Shown here in pieces: positions 52,110 through 60,889 of a stretch of DNA of 64,000 nucleotides. The notes beneath the pieces were generated by a model. The model was not told the DNA's origin, did no database searches, and saw only the letters and a program-made list of their open reading frames with translations. This DNA is from Bacillota bacterium (GTDB lineage Bacteria > Bacillota > Clostridia > Acetivibrionales > DSM-1351): NCBI GenBank assembly GCA_023393115.1, contig JAEWMS010000086.1, forward strand, positions 62,001 through 126,000. The letters are read 5' to 3'. The position numbers were made by a program, and so were the translations under genes. Position 1 is the stretch's first letter, and the number at the start of each line of letters is the position of its first letter.

Positions 52110-52691
52110 GTGATTAAAATTACAAAAAATGAATTACGAAAAAAATACCTTGAATATAGAAACAATTTGGCTAAGGAACAGCAGCTTTGTTTTTCCAGGG
52201 TTGTTGCCGAAAAACTGGATCAGCTCCAATGGGTGATTGAAGCCGAGAACATTATGTGCTTTGTCAGCATTGGCAGTGAAATAGCTACCCATGAATTAAT
52301 AAAGGGCTGGCTTAATCTGGGTAAGAAGGTAAGCGTACCGTGTCTGGAAAAACTGCCGGATGGAAATAAGGTTATGCACGCTGTTCTGATAAATAGTTTC
52401 AGCGATTTAAAGACTAAAGGCAGTTTTGGAATACTTGAGCCTGAACTTGGTCAGAGTGTTATTATTGAACCTTGCAAGCTCGATGTAGTAATAGTTCCCG
52501 GAAGTGTATTTGATATTTACAGAAATAGGATGGGCTATGGCGGGGGCTTCTATGACAGGTTTTTAAAAGAGACATCGGAACATTGTAAAAAGATTGGGAT
52601 ATGCTATGACTTTCAAGTTCGAAAGGATATACCCCATGAAGCTTTTGATGTACCCGTTGACTTAATTATTACTGAAAAAAGAATAGTGTAG
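52110..52691 (+). CDS. 5-formyltetrahydrofolate cyclo-ligase
   Basis: ATP-dependent conversion of 5-formyl-THF to 5,10-methenyl-THF. KNELRKKYLEYRNNL is the usual N-terminus, and VPGSVFDIYRNRMGYGGGFYDRFL contains the nucleotide-binding loop. About 190 residues. The start is unclear: GTG 52110 has no ribosome site upstream, while AGGTG (52108-52112) lies 6 nt before an ATT at 52119, the position where relatives have ATG. The ATT may be a rare start codon. Confidence 0.92.
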   Translation: MIKITKNELRKKYLEYRNNLAKEQQLCFSRVVAEKLDQLQWVIEAENIMCFVSIGSEIATHELIKGWLNLGKKVSVPCLEKLPDGNKVMHAVLINSFSDLKTKGSFGILEPELGQSVIIEPCKLDVVIVPGSVFDIYRNRMGYGGGFYDRFLKETSEHCKKIGICYDFQVRKDIPHEAFDVPVDLIITEKRIV

Positions 52692-52745
52692 CAAGAGCAA
52701 TATAGATATAACTAAATAAGAAGTAATAAATGTTGAACATTTTAT

Positions 52746-52780
52746 AAGGGTCTGTCGGTGAAAAACTGAGGACCCTTTTA
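52746..52780 (+). terminator. Terminator after cyclo-ligase
   Basis: AAGGGTC (52746-52752) pairs with GACCCTT (52771-52777), inner GGT/ACT pairing, followed by T-rich tract. Confidence 0.75.
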
Positions 52781-52860
52781 ATATGTCTGTTTAGACACAT
52801 TAACGCATCTTACCAGATTTTTTAGTTCATTTTTTACGATATTTATATAGATTTATCGGA

Positions 52861-52889
52861 TTGAGAGGAAGGTCCCTGCAAACTATAAT
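52861..52889 (+). promoter_or_regulatory. Promoter of the importer operon
   Basis: TTGAGA (52861-52866), 17 nt, TATAAT (52884-52889). It lies 35 nt before the binding-protein start codon. Confidence 0.8.
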
Positions 52890-52924
52890 AAAAGCATAAT
52901 AAAAAAAGAACGGGGGACAAAAAA

Positions 52925-53995
52925 ATGAAATTATTTAAAAGAGCACTAACCGGGTTTTTAAGCGTAGCACTCCTAACTGCAACTCTGGCAGCATGTGGTA
53001 GTACTAGTAATGATACAGCTTCGGGCTCAACAGCAGCTGTAGGTACTACAACTCAGTCTTCTGCACCAGCTACAAAAGATCTGGTTGTCTACTGCCCGCA
53101 TCCATTGGAGTTTATCAATCCTCTGGTTAGCGAGTTTGAGTCCAAAACCGGTATAAAGGTAGAGGTTGTCGCAGCTGGAACTGGCGAACTCTTAAAGAGA
53201 GTTGAAGCTGAACAGGGAAATCCGTTGGGAGATATTTTCTGGGGTGGTTCACTATCAACCATGAAACCTTCCAAAGACTTATTTGAAAACTTCCAGTCAG
53301 AAAACGAAGATGCAGTATACGACACTATGAAGAATGTTGAAGGTTCACTTACCAGATTTACAGATATACCAAGCGTACTTATGGTTAATACAAATTTAAT
53401 TGGAAATATTGAAATCAAAGGATATGAAGATTTGTTAAATCCGGCACTTAAAGGCAAAATAGCATTCAGTGACCCATCAAAGTCATCTTCCTCCTATGAA
53501 CATCTGATAAACATGCTCTATGCAATGGGTAAGGGAGATCCTGAAAAAGGATGGGACTATGTAGAAAAGCTGGTTGCAAATCTTGATGGAAAGCTTTTAA
53601 GTGGATCTTCAGCAGTATACAAGGGAGTTGCTGATGGAGAATACACAGTAGGCTTAACCTTCGAAGAGGGTGGCGCTAAATATGTTGCTGACGGTGCGGC
53701 AGTAAAGCTTGTTTACATGGAAGAAGGCGTTATCTCAAAGCCAGATGGTGTATATATCATAAAAGATGCTAAAAACATGGAAAATGCAAAGACCTTCATT
53801 AACTTTATAACCGGAAAGGACGCACAGACAATAATTGTTAATGAACTTAACCGCCGATCAGTAAGAAAAGATGTTCCTGCACCAAATGGACTTGAGCCAA
53901 AGGAAAACATCAAGCTCATAACTGATAATGAGAAGTTGGTTGTAGAAAAGAAGCAAGAATGGCTCGATAAATTTAAGGATATATTCACTAAATAG
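52925..53995 (+). CDS. Extracellular binding lipoprotein (AfuA/FutA-type)
   Basis: 356 residues. Lipobox LAAC gives Cys24, then a Ser/Thr linker and a type 2 periplasmic-binding fold (VVYCPHPLEF, FESKTGIKVEVV, GDIFWGGS, GYEDLLNPALKGKIAF). This family includes ferric-iron binders and the AfuA sugar-phosphate binder. No Tyr-pair typical of Fe3+ sites is obvious near the end (RRSVRKD instead). A strong terminator hairpin after the gene would make it more abundant than the rest of the transporter. Confidence 0.88.
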   Translation: MKLFKRALTGFLSVALLTATLAACGSTSNDTASGSTAAVGTTTQSSAPATKDLVVYCPHPLEFINPLVSEFESKTGIKVEVVAAGTGELLKRVEAEQGNPLGDIFWGGSLSTMKPSKDLFENFQSENEDAVYDTMKNVEGSLTRFTDIPSVLMVNTNLIGNIEIKGYEDLLNPALKGKIAFSDPSKSSSSYEHLINMLYAMGKGDPEKGWDYVEKLVANLDGKLLSGSSAVYKGVADGEYTVGLTFEEGGAKYVADGAAVKLVYMEEGVISKPDGVYIIKDAKNMENAKTFINFITGKDAQTIIVNELNRRSVRKDVPAPNGLEPKENIKLITDNEKLVVEKKQEWLDKFKDIFTK

Positions 53996-54009
53996 AATTG
54001 TGTTGGGTT

Positions 54010-54042
54010 GCCCACAACAAAACAACTGTTGTGGGCATTTTT
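54010..54042 (+). terminator. Intra-operon attenuating terminator
   Basis: GCCCACAACA (54010-54019) pairs perfectly with TGTTGTGGGC (54027-54036), followed by a T run to 54042. It sits between the binding protein and the ATPase, 28 nt before the next ATG. Confidence 0.88.
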
Positions 54043-54070
54043 ACTAAAATTATATGGGGAGGATACAGCC

Positions 54071-55189
54071 ATGAGTGTGTCAATAACAGTAGAAAACGCG
54101 ATGAAATGTTACGATAAACTGATTATAATACCTGATCTATCTGTAAAAATCAACAATGGAGAATTCTTTACTCTGCTGGGACCTTCAGGTTGCGGAAAAA
54201 CAACGCTTTTACGTATGATAGCTGGCTTCAATAGTATCGAGGGAGGAGAAATCAAATTTGATCAGACAGTAATAAACAATATTCCTGCTCATAAAAGAAA
54301 TATAGGAATGGTGTTTCAAAATTATGCAATTTTTCCTCACATGACAGTTCGTGAAAATGTCGAATATGGCTTGAAGCTGCGTAAGATTCCAAAGGCTGAG
54401 ATGAAGGAAAAGGTTGATAAAATTCTTAAGGTTGTAAAGATAGAGGAATACCAGGACAGACTGCCTGAAAAGCTGTCAGGAGGTCAGCAGCAGCGTGTTG
54501 CTCTAGCACGTGCCATTGTAATTCATCCAAGTGTTCTACTTATGGATGAGCCTCTTTCAAATCTTGACGCAAAGCTTCGTGTGGAAATGAGAAGTGCTAT
54601 TAGAGAAGTTCAGAAGCAGGTAGGAATTACAACTGTTTACGTTACTCACGACCAGGAAGAGGCTCTTGCCATATCGGATCGCATAGCTGTAATGAAGGAT
54701 GGTGTAATCCAACAGATTGGTAAACCACAATCCATATATACCAGACCGTATAATGTTTTTGTTTCAACTTTTATTGGTCACTCAAATCTTTTCGTTGGAA
54801 AGGTTGTAAAATCAGCCGAAGGAATGCTCATTTGCTTTGAGGACGGTTATAAAATAAAAGTGGATAATCTGGACCCGATAATTACAAATGGACAAAAAGT
54901 AGTTATTTCAGTGAGGCCGGAGGAGTTCTCAGTAAGTGATTCGGGTGTTAAGGCTGTTATCACCAATCGCACCTTCCTGGGTAAGTATGTTAATTATGAG
55001 CTCGGTTTTGAGAACAAAATGATATTACCAAATCAGCCATCCATAGAGTTCTCTCAGGATATAGGGCATGCTGATAGAATATTTGAGGTAGGCGAAACTA
55101 TCCTTCTTAAACCCAATGCTGCCAAGATAAATATATTTACTGATGATCTACGACGCAACCTTATAAAGGGGGTAGAACAGTATGAATAA
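54071..55189 (+). CDS. ABC transporter ATP-binding protein (AfuC/FbpC-type)
   Basis: 372 residues. Walker A GPSGCGKTT, Q-loop FQNYAIFPHMT, signature LSGGQQQRVALA, Walker B LLMDEPLSNLDAKLR and VTHDQEEAL; C-terminal TOBE-type domain (VISVRPEEF). GGGGAGG precedes ATG 54071. It overlaps the permease gene by 8 nt. Confidence 0.94.
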   Translation: MSVSITVENAMKCYDKLIIIPDLSVKINNGEFFTLLGPSGCGKTTLLRMIAGFNSIEGGEIKFDQTVINNIPAHKRNIGMVFQNYAIFPHMTVRENVEYGLKLRKIPKAEMKEKVDKILKVVKIEEYQDRLPEKLSGGQQQRVALARAIVIHPSVLLMDEPLSNLDAKLRVEMRSAIREVQKQVGITTVYVTHDQEEALAISDRIAVMKDGVIQQIGKPQSIYTRPYNVFVSTFIGHSNLFVGKVVKSAEGMLICFEDGYKIKVDNLDPIITNGQKVVISVRPEEFSVSDSGVKAVITNRTFLGKYVNYELGFENKMILPNQPSIEFSQDIGHADRIFEVGETILLKPNAAKINIFTDDLRRNLIKGVEQYE

Positions 55190-56837
55190 ACGAAGATTCA
55201 AATTTAATTTCTGGAGTTTAACTACACTTGTAATAGTCGCCATATTTGCACTGTTTCTTGTATATCCGTTATTTTCCCTGTTTATAAGCGGCTTTAAGGA
55301 TTCCTCCACCGGTGCCTTCACATTAAGTAATTTTATGAAATTCTTTGAAAGAAAGTACTACTATAAATCCCTTTTGAACAGCTTTGCCGTCACAACTCTG
55401 GTTACACTTCTGGCAATAGCTATTGGTGCTCCGCTGGCATACTTTATGACTATATTTAAAGTGCGCTATAAAGGATTAATTGAAGTTTTGATTATAATTT
55501 CCATGCTTTCACCTCCATTTATCGGCGCATATTCCTGGGTACTTCTTGGTGGGAGAAACGGAGTCATAACGAAGTTCATTTCCAACCTGTTTAATGTTCA
55601 GGCTCCATCAATTTATGGATTTACCGGGATTCTGCTGGTACTTACGCTAAAACTTTTCCCGTATATTTATTTATATGTTTCGGGAGCACTAAAGAAGATC
55701 GATGTTTCTCTGAGTGAAGCTGCTGAAAGTCTTGGCTGTAATTCCTTCAGGAAAGTTGTTACCATTATACTTCCGCTTATTACCCCGACTATACTTGCAG
55801 GAAGCTTACTTGTATTCATGAATGCTTTGGCCGATTTCGGTACACCTATGCTTATAGGAGAGGGCTTCAATGTAATGCCTGTAATGATTTATTCCGAATT
55901 TATAGGAGAAGTTGGAGGACAGGCAAATTTCGCAGCGGCAATGGCGGTGATCATGGTTGTAATTACCGGAGCGATTTTCTTAATTCAAAAGCATGTTGTT
56001 AATAAGAAATCCTTTACAATGAGTTCCCTCAGACCTATAGTTGCCAAGGATGTTCACGGAATAAAAAGTGTACTTGTGCATGCTTTTATATATCTGACTG
56101 TATTCATGGCAACCATTCCTCAGCTGACTGTAATATATACCTCTTTTGTAAAGACAAAGGGTGCAATGTTTGTTAAAGGTTTTTCACTGCAAAGCTATAA
56201 AACTGTTTTCAAAAATCTGGGCAGCACAATAGCCAATACGTATATCTATGGTTTAATTGCAATAGCAATAATAGTTTTATTGGGTATGTTCATAGCGTAT
56301 CTTTCAACAAGAAGAAAGAATATCTTTACCAACTTGATAGATTCCGTAACCATGTTCCCATATATCATTCCTGGTTCAGTACTTGGTATTACTTTACTGC
56401 TTGCTTTCAATAAAAAACCTTTGATTTTAAGCGGCACAGTTCTTATAATTATTATAGCCTTTGTAATTCGAAGACTACCTTATACTCTGCGTTCCAGTGC
56501 AGCTATTTTATATCAGATAAGTCCTAGCATGGAGGAGGCCTCGATAAGTCTGGGTTCTTCACCGGTTAAAACCTTCTTTAAGGTAACGGCTGTAATGATG
56601 ATGCCTGGTGTATTGGCAGGGGCAATATTGAGTTGGATAACTGTAATTAATGAGCTTTCAGCATCAATTATTCTATACACAGGTAAGACTAAGACCATGT
56701 CCGTAGCAATTTATACAGAGGTAATTCGTGCCAGTTACGGTACTGCTGCAGCTCTGTCGACTATATTAACCATAACTACCATTGCATCGCTGCTTATTTT
56801 CTTTAAGCTTTCAGGTAAAAAAGAAATTAGCTTGTAA
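55182..56837 (+). CDS. Fused ABC permease, two BPD modules
   Basis: 551 residues with about 12 membrane segments, being two inner-membrane modules in one chain. EAA-loop motifs appear twice: SEAAESLGCNSFRKVVTIILPL (about 185-206) and EEASISLGSSPVKTFFKVTAVMMMPG (about 450-475). Fused permeases are typical of FbpB/AfuB/ThiP-like systems. It is translationally coupled to the ATPase gene. Confidence 0.93.
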   Translation: MNKRRFKFNFWSLTTLVIVAIFALFLVYPLFSLFISGFKDSSTGAFTLSNFMKFFERKYYYKSLLNSFAVTTLVTLLAIAIGAPLAYFMTIFKVRYKGLIEVLIIISMLSPPFIGAYSWVLLGGRNGVITKFISNLFNVQAPSIYGFTGILLVLTLKLFPYIYLYVSGALKKIDVSLSEAAESLGCNSFRKVVTIILPLITPTILAGSLLVFMNALADFGTPMLIGEGFNVMPVMIYSEFIGEVGGQANFAAAMAVIMVVITGAIFLIQKHVVNKKSFTMSSLRPIVAKDVHGIKSVLVHAFIYLTVFMATIPQLTVIYTSFVKTKGAMFVKGFSLQSYKTVFKNLGSTIANTYIYGLIAIAIIVLLGMFIAYLSTRRKNIFTNLIDSVTMFPYIIPGSVLGITLLLAFNKKPLILSGTVLIIIIAFVIRRLPYTLRSSAAILYQISPSMEEASISLGSSPVKTFFKVTAVMMMPGVLAGAILSWITVINELSASIILYTGKTKTMSVAIYTEVIRASYGTAAALSTILTITTIASLLIFFKLSGKKEISL

Positions 56838-56888
56838 ACTAACGTTACGCGACAGATTAAGTTATGGCATGTGTGGAGGGAGAAGAAT

Positions 56889-58619
56889 ATGAACAAGAGG
56901 AAACGAAGCTTTAAGGACAGTATTCGTAGAACCTTGATTGTTTATGCCCTTCTCCCGGTAATATTCATTACTTTTTTATTTTTGGGTGCAGTCTATATAT
57001 TTTTAAACCTTACAACAATCCGCCAAACTGTTGATAGTAATACGCTTATCTCCAATCACCTTGTACAGGTTATTTCAGGATATGAAAAGCTGGCAGCTGA
57101 TATATCCCAGCATAGTGATATATCAATTATTAAAAGTGATACTACTAAACGAACTGCTCTTTACGAGAGGCTATATTCATATACCAATAACGCTTCTGAG
57201 CGTGCTGAATTTTTCTTATTCGATAGCAGTTTGAATAGTATCGTGGCCAGTTCTAATTCTTTACCGGTTTTTGCAAAACGTAGTACAGGTATTTCATGGG
57301 GGCCTGTAAGGCAAATGAGAGAGCGGCCTAATAAGGTTATATTCAGTTTGAATAGTGTTTATATCAACAATGTCAAACAGGTGAGACTGGATATCAGTAA
57401 AGCTATAGTCAAGGACAGTAAAATTGTTGGTTATATAGTATTTTCTTTTACTGATGACTCGCTATTCAGAAGTATAAGGAGCGTTCCGGCTCTGATTGTA
57501 GTTTCAAACCGTTTTGACAGTATATTTTTGGCCACGAGCTATTCTTTTAGCGACAATATTGACAAGACTGTCCCACAGCTTCGAATGGCTGACGGCTATA
57601 CAAAATATAACAACCAAAAGTATTTTATTTCAAAGAGCACCATTCTAGATGGTGAATTTAATGTATATTCAATAATGCCAATAACTAAACTGACATCAGA
57701 CTTCCTGTATACCTTTGGCGTCCTTGTGCTGGTGTTTGGAATGTTAACGGTGACTATTTTTATCAGTTCAAAAAAAATATCTAAATCAAAAACCAGGATT
57801 ATCGACGAACTGGTGGAAGGCTTTGAGTGTGTTAAAAGGGGTAATCTGGATAAACGGATGTATATTTCAACTGGAGATGAATTTGAAATCATCGGTGATG
57901 CGTATAATATAATGTTGGATAGTTTCAAAAAGCTGATAGAGATTAGCAATGAAAAGGCACGGCAGACAATACTCTCAGAAATAAAGCAATTGGAATCCCA
58001 GTTTAATCCACATTTTTTATTCAATACTCTTGAGAATATTAAGTTCATGTCCAAGATGGACCCTGATACCGCAAATAAAATGATAGTATCCCTTTCAACC
58101 TTGTTGCGCTACAGTATTAACAGTGATATAAAAGCTTCTACTTTGGCTGAGGATATAGAATACACAGAAAATTATCTTTTAATACAGAAATATCGTTTCG
58201 GTAGCAGGTTTAATTTCATAATAAGTACTCAGCCTGAAACTGAGGACTGTATTATACCTAAATTAATTATTCAGCCTATTATAGAAAATGCTGTAAAGTA
58301 TGGCTTTGATGAGAAGGATTGCTTAACTGTACGGATTAAATCCAGCATAATGGGTGAGACTCTTGTACTTGCAATATTTGATGATGGAGATGGTATGGAA
58401 GCTGAACAGCTGCTGGCTATCAACAATATTTTAAATAGTAAAACAAATGAAAGCAATCATATAGGGCTCTTCAATGTACACCGAAGAATTCAGCTTATGT
58501 ACGGCGGTGATTACGGTATTGATATCAATAGTCAGAAGGGCGAAGGTACAGTAGTCAGAATTACATTACCAATCTATAGACGCGGAGATGATAAGAATGA
58601 TCAAAATTCTGATAGTTGA
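56889..58619 (+). CDS. LytS/YesM-type sensor histidine kinase
   Basis: 576 residues. Two membrane segments (about 18-45 and 275-300) flank an extracellular sensing domain; HAMP (about 300-355); His kinase motif ESQFNPHFLFNTLENIK (His near 376); HATPase with IIENAVKYGF and DDGDGM. GGAGGGAG precedes ATG 56889. It overlaps the response regulator. The layout matches systems that sense sugars or phosphate esters outside the cell. Confidence 0.93.
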   Translation: MNKRKRSFKDSIRRTLIVYALLPVIFITFLFLGAVYIFLNLTTIRQTVDSNTLISNHLVQVISGYEKLAADISQHSDISIIKSDTTKRTALYERLYSYTNNASERAEFFLFDSSLNSIVASSNSLPVFAKRSTGISWGPVRQMRERPNKVIFSLNSVYINNVKQVRLDISKAIVKDSKIVGYIVFSFTDDSLFRSIRSVPALIVVSNRFDSIFLATSYSFSDNIDKTVPQLRMADGYTKYNNQKYFISKSTILDGEFNVYSIMPITKLTSDFLYTFGVLVLVFGMLTVTIFISSKKISKSKTRIIDELVEGFECVKRGNLDKRMYISTGDEFEIIGDAYNIMLDSFKKLIEISNEKARQTILSEIKQLESQFNPHFLFNTLENIKFMSKMDPDTANKMIVSLSTLLRYSINSDIKASTLAEDIEYTENYLLIQKYRFGSRFNFIISTQPETEDCIIPKLIIQPIIENAVKYGFDEKDCLTVRIKSSIMGETLVLAIFDDGDGMEAEQLLAINNILNSKTNESNHIGLFNVHRRIQLMYGGDYGIDINSQKGEGTVVRITLPIYRRGDDKNDQNSDS

Positions 58620-59412
58620 AGATGAAGAGATTATTCGCAAAGGACTTGTTTATACCATTGACTGGATGTCCATGGGGTGTATGGTAGTTGCTGATGCTGA
58701 AAACGGAGTTGATGGACTGGAGATGATAAAGCTCCATTCCCCTGATGTGGTTTTAACAGATATCAAAATGCCCAGAATGAGTGGGATTGATATGCTGGAA
58801 GAGGCAGCAAAACAGGATTATACAGACTTTAAGAGTATTATCCTTACAAGCTACTCAGAATTTGAGTATGCCAAGAAAGCTATACAGCTTAAAGTGTTTG
58901 ACTATGTACTAAAGCCTGTAGATGAGGAAAAGCTGGAAGATGTCATTTCCAGGGTTAAGCTGTTAATCGAAAAAGAGAGGGTAAACAATAGCATCCTTGA
59001 GATCGCTGGTAAAAAAACTACCGGTGAACTGGTTGATTTAAATGTTTATATTAATACCGAAGTTTCAAAAAACATATATGTAACACGTGCATTGCAGGAA
59101 ATCAGAGATAATTATAGTCATAAAATAAGTGTAGAAGCTATAGCCGAAGAAATGGGAGTAAGTTCAAGCTATTTAAGCAGGCGTTTTAAGGATTTGACCT
59201 CTCTGACTTTTCTTGATATGCTTAACAAATACCGTGTTCAAAAGGCTGTCGAATTTATGCAACAGGGCAAATACCGGATTTATGAAATATCAGATATGAC
59301 CGGCTTCAGTGACTACAAGCATTTTTGCTCTGTTTTTAAAAAGTACACAAATACTTCCCCGACGGAATTTATTAAAAGCAATGGTTGCATCATGCACAAA
59401 AAGGAGCATTGA
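58597..59412 (+). CDS. AraC-type response regulator
   Basis: 271 residues: receiver domain (residues 1-118; acidic VEDEE, phosphoacceptor Asp in VLTDIKMPRM, Thr and Lys in ILTSYSEFEYAKKA and VLKPVD) and an AraC helix-turn-helix pair at the C-terminus (SVEAIAEEMGVSSSYLSRRFKDL, ...ISDMTGFSDYKHFCSVFKKYTNTSP). ATG 58597 fits GGAG (58584-58587) at 9 nt; ATG 58588 is too close. It overlaps the kinase by 23 nt. Likely activates the transporter operon promoter at 52861. Confidence 0.93.
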   Translation: MIKILIVEDEEIIRKGLVYTIDWMSMGCMVVADAENGVDGLEMIKLHSPDVVLTDIKMPRMSGIDMLEEAAKQDYTDFKSIILTSYSEFEYAKKAIQLKVFDYVLKPVDEEKLEDVISRVKLLIEKERVNNSILEIAGKKTTGELVDLNVYINTEVSKNIYVTRALQEIRDNYSHKISVEAIAEEMGVSSSYLSRRFKDLTSLTFLDMLNKYRVQKAVEFMQQGKYRIYEISDMTGFSDYKHFCSVFKKYTNTSPTEFIKSNGCIMHKKEH

Positions 59413-59416
59413 TTAA

Positions 59417-60238
59417 ATGGATAATTACGATAAATTTCTTTTGATAAGTGACCTGGATGGTACCTTAATTAATTCAAAGCAGCAGATTTCAGTAAAAAAT
59501 CGGGAGGCCATTAACCATTTTATTAAAAATGGAGGTGTTTTTGCAGTAGCAACCGGGAGAACCACTCAAAATATAAGACTGCACATTAAGGAACTGACAA
59601 TAAACGGACCCTGCATACTATATAATGGTTCAGCCATATATGATTTTTCAAAGGAAAACTTAATTAATATCGAATACCTTGAAAATCATGTGGTAGTTGA
59701 ATATATTGAGTATTGCATGAACAGCTTCAGCAGCATGGTAGTTGAAATATTCACTCCCGAAATGATGTTCATTGTTACGCCTGAGGAAAATGTTGATCCC
59801 TATGTATTATCTGAAAAGCAGGCATTCCAGCGCTCTACTCTGGAGCAGATTATGAATATGCAGTGGATTAAAGTGATGTTCAGTGATACATATTCTAATT
59901 TGCTGGAAGCTGAAAAGGCTATGAAAGCTTTTGGATTGTCTGACAAAATTGACTGCGTTTTTTCCCATGAGCACTATCTGGAATTACTGAAAAAGGATGT
60001 TTCTAAGGGTACTGCTTTAAAGTATATAAAACTGATGGAAGAGTACAAAAGCCGTATTATAGTAGCAGTTGGCGATTTTGACAATGATCTTGAAATGATA
60101 AAAACGGCTGACTTAGGAATTGCCGTGGATAATGCAAGGGAGTGCCTGAAACATGCGGCAGACAAGGTTGTTGTAAGCAATGATCATGATGCAATTTATC
60201 ATATAATACATAATATAATACCTGAATTTGATAAATAA
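59417..60238 (+). CDS. Cof-type HAD phosphatase
   Basis: 273 residues. HAD motif I SDLDGTLINS (Asp nucleophile and acid), motif II VATGRTT, motif III Lys region, motif IV GDFDNDLEMI. The C2B cap type acts on sugar phosphates and related small phosphates. AAGGAG lies 10 nt before the ATG, which starts 4 nt after the response regulator. Being last in the transporter-kinase operon suggests that imported phosphoesters are dephosphorylated. Confidence 0.92.
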   Translation: MDNYDKFLLISDLDGTLINSKQQISVKNREAINHFIKNGGVFAVATGRTTQNIRLHIKELTINGPCILYNGSAIYDFSKENLINIEYLENHVVVEYIEYCMNSFSSMVVEIFTPEMMFIVTPEENVDPYVLSEKQAFQRSTLEQIMNMQWIKVMFSDTYSNLLEAEKAMKAFGLSDKIDCVFSHEHYLELLKKDVSKGTALKYIKLMEEYKSRIIVAVGDFDNDLEMIKTADLGIAVDNARECLKHAADKVVVSNDHDAIYHIIHNIIPEFDK

Positions 60239-60780
60239 AAGGCGTTTTTAGTCTTGTAATTTGATTTGCTCACTGATAAGATAAACCCCATTTTCATCTG
60301 GATATCTTTCCAGTGAGCTGCCGAGTAACTCCTGAACTACCACTTCGCCAAGGTAAAGTATCCTGCAGCCATCCAGCAAATGGCCGCACCAGGTTGAATC
60401 GGAGTTGCTTATAACTCCATGTATATGAGGTTCCGAATTAATAATTGTCCCTGCTAGGCATGCTAATTCAAGGGGTTCGTTTTACTCTTACCTTCCTGCA
60501 ATGCCAACACTGCTAAGGCCTCCCGCAAATATTCCCTCTTTCTAAACTTATAATAAATGTTCTTCCAACTCTGGGAGGTGCAAGGCCTCCTGATACCTAT
60601 TCTATCACATAAATTAAGTGTTATTGTTATTAATTCCCTATTAAATTAACTAATTTGTTATAAAGGATAAATATATTTATCAAATGGACAAATTTTAATA
60701 TTCAATGCTTGTGAATATAATTGAAATAGAAGTTCCACCGCCTCTCATGTTGATGCAGGTAATGAAATGGGGTAAAATCA
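60239..60780. other. Intergenic region with gene relics
   Basis: Contains the DUF296 relic (minus, 60248-60479), a possible short frame on the minus strand (60463-60657, ...KNIYYKFRKREYLREALAVLALQEG..) without a start codon and not recognised, and AT-rich DNA before the recombinase cluster. Confidence 0.5.
60248..60479 (-). pseudogene. DUF296/PPC-domain protein, C-terminal remnant
   Basis: Minus strand reads LELACLAGTIINSEPHIHGVIS.., GHLLDGCRILYLGEVVVQEL, LERYPDENGVYLIS and stops at 60248. This matches the last two thirds of a PPC/DUF296 domain (the H-x-H, GGHLL-type core). An in-frame stop lies just upstream, so the N-terminus is lost. Confidence 0.7.
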
Positions 60781-60882
60781 ATGCCAAAAACCAAACCAAA
60801 AAGAATTCTGAGCATCTATAAAGGTAAAGTAGATATAAAAGACCTGATATTCAAAATTATATCGCTGGCGGCAAGGAGGTAA
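60781..60882 (+). CDS. Small basic peptide ORF before the recombinase
   Basis: 33 residues, MPKTKPKRILSIYKGKV...ISLAARR, strongly basic. TGGGGT (60768-60773) lies 7 nt before the ATG, and the stop overlaps the ribosome site of the recombinase (GGAGGTAA), suggesting coupling. An overlapping frame 60711-60821 (GTG, 36 codons) has no ribosome site. Confidence 0.4.
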   Translation: MPKTKPKRILSIYKGKVDIKDLIFKIISLAARR

Positions 60883-60889
60883 CAGTGCA

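Noticed and set aside
60711..60821. 36-codon GTG-start ORF before the recombinase
   Set aside because: No ribosome site; overlaps the better placed ORF at 60781.
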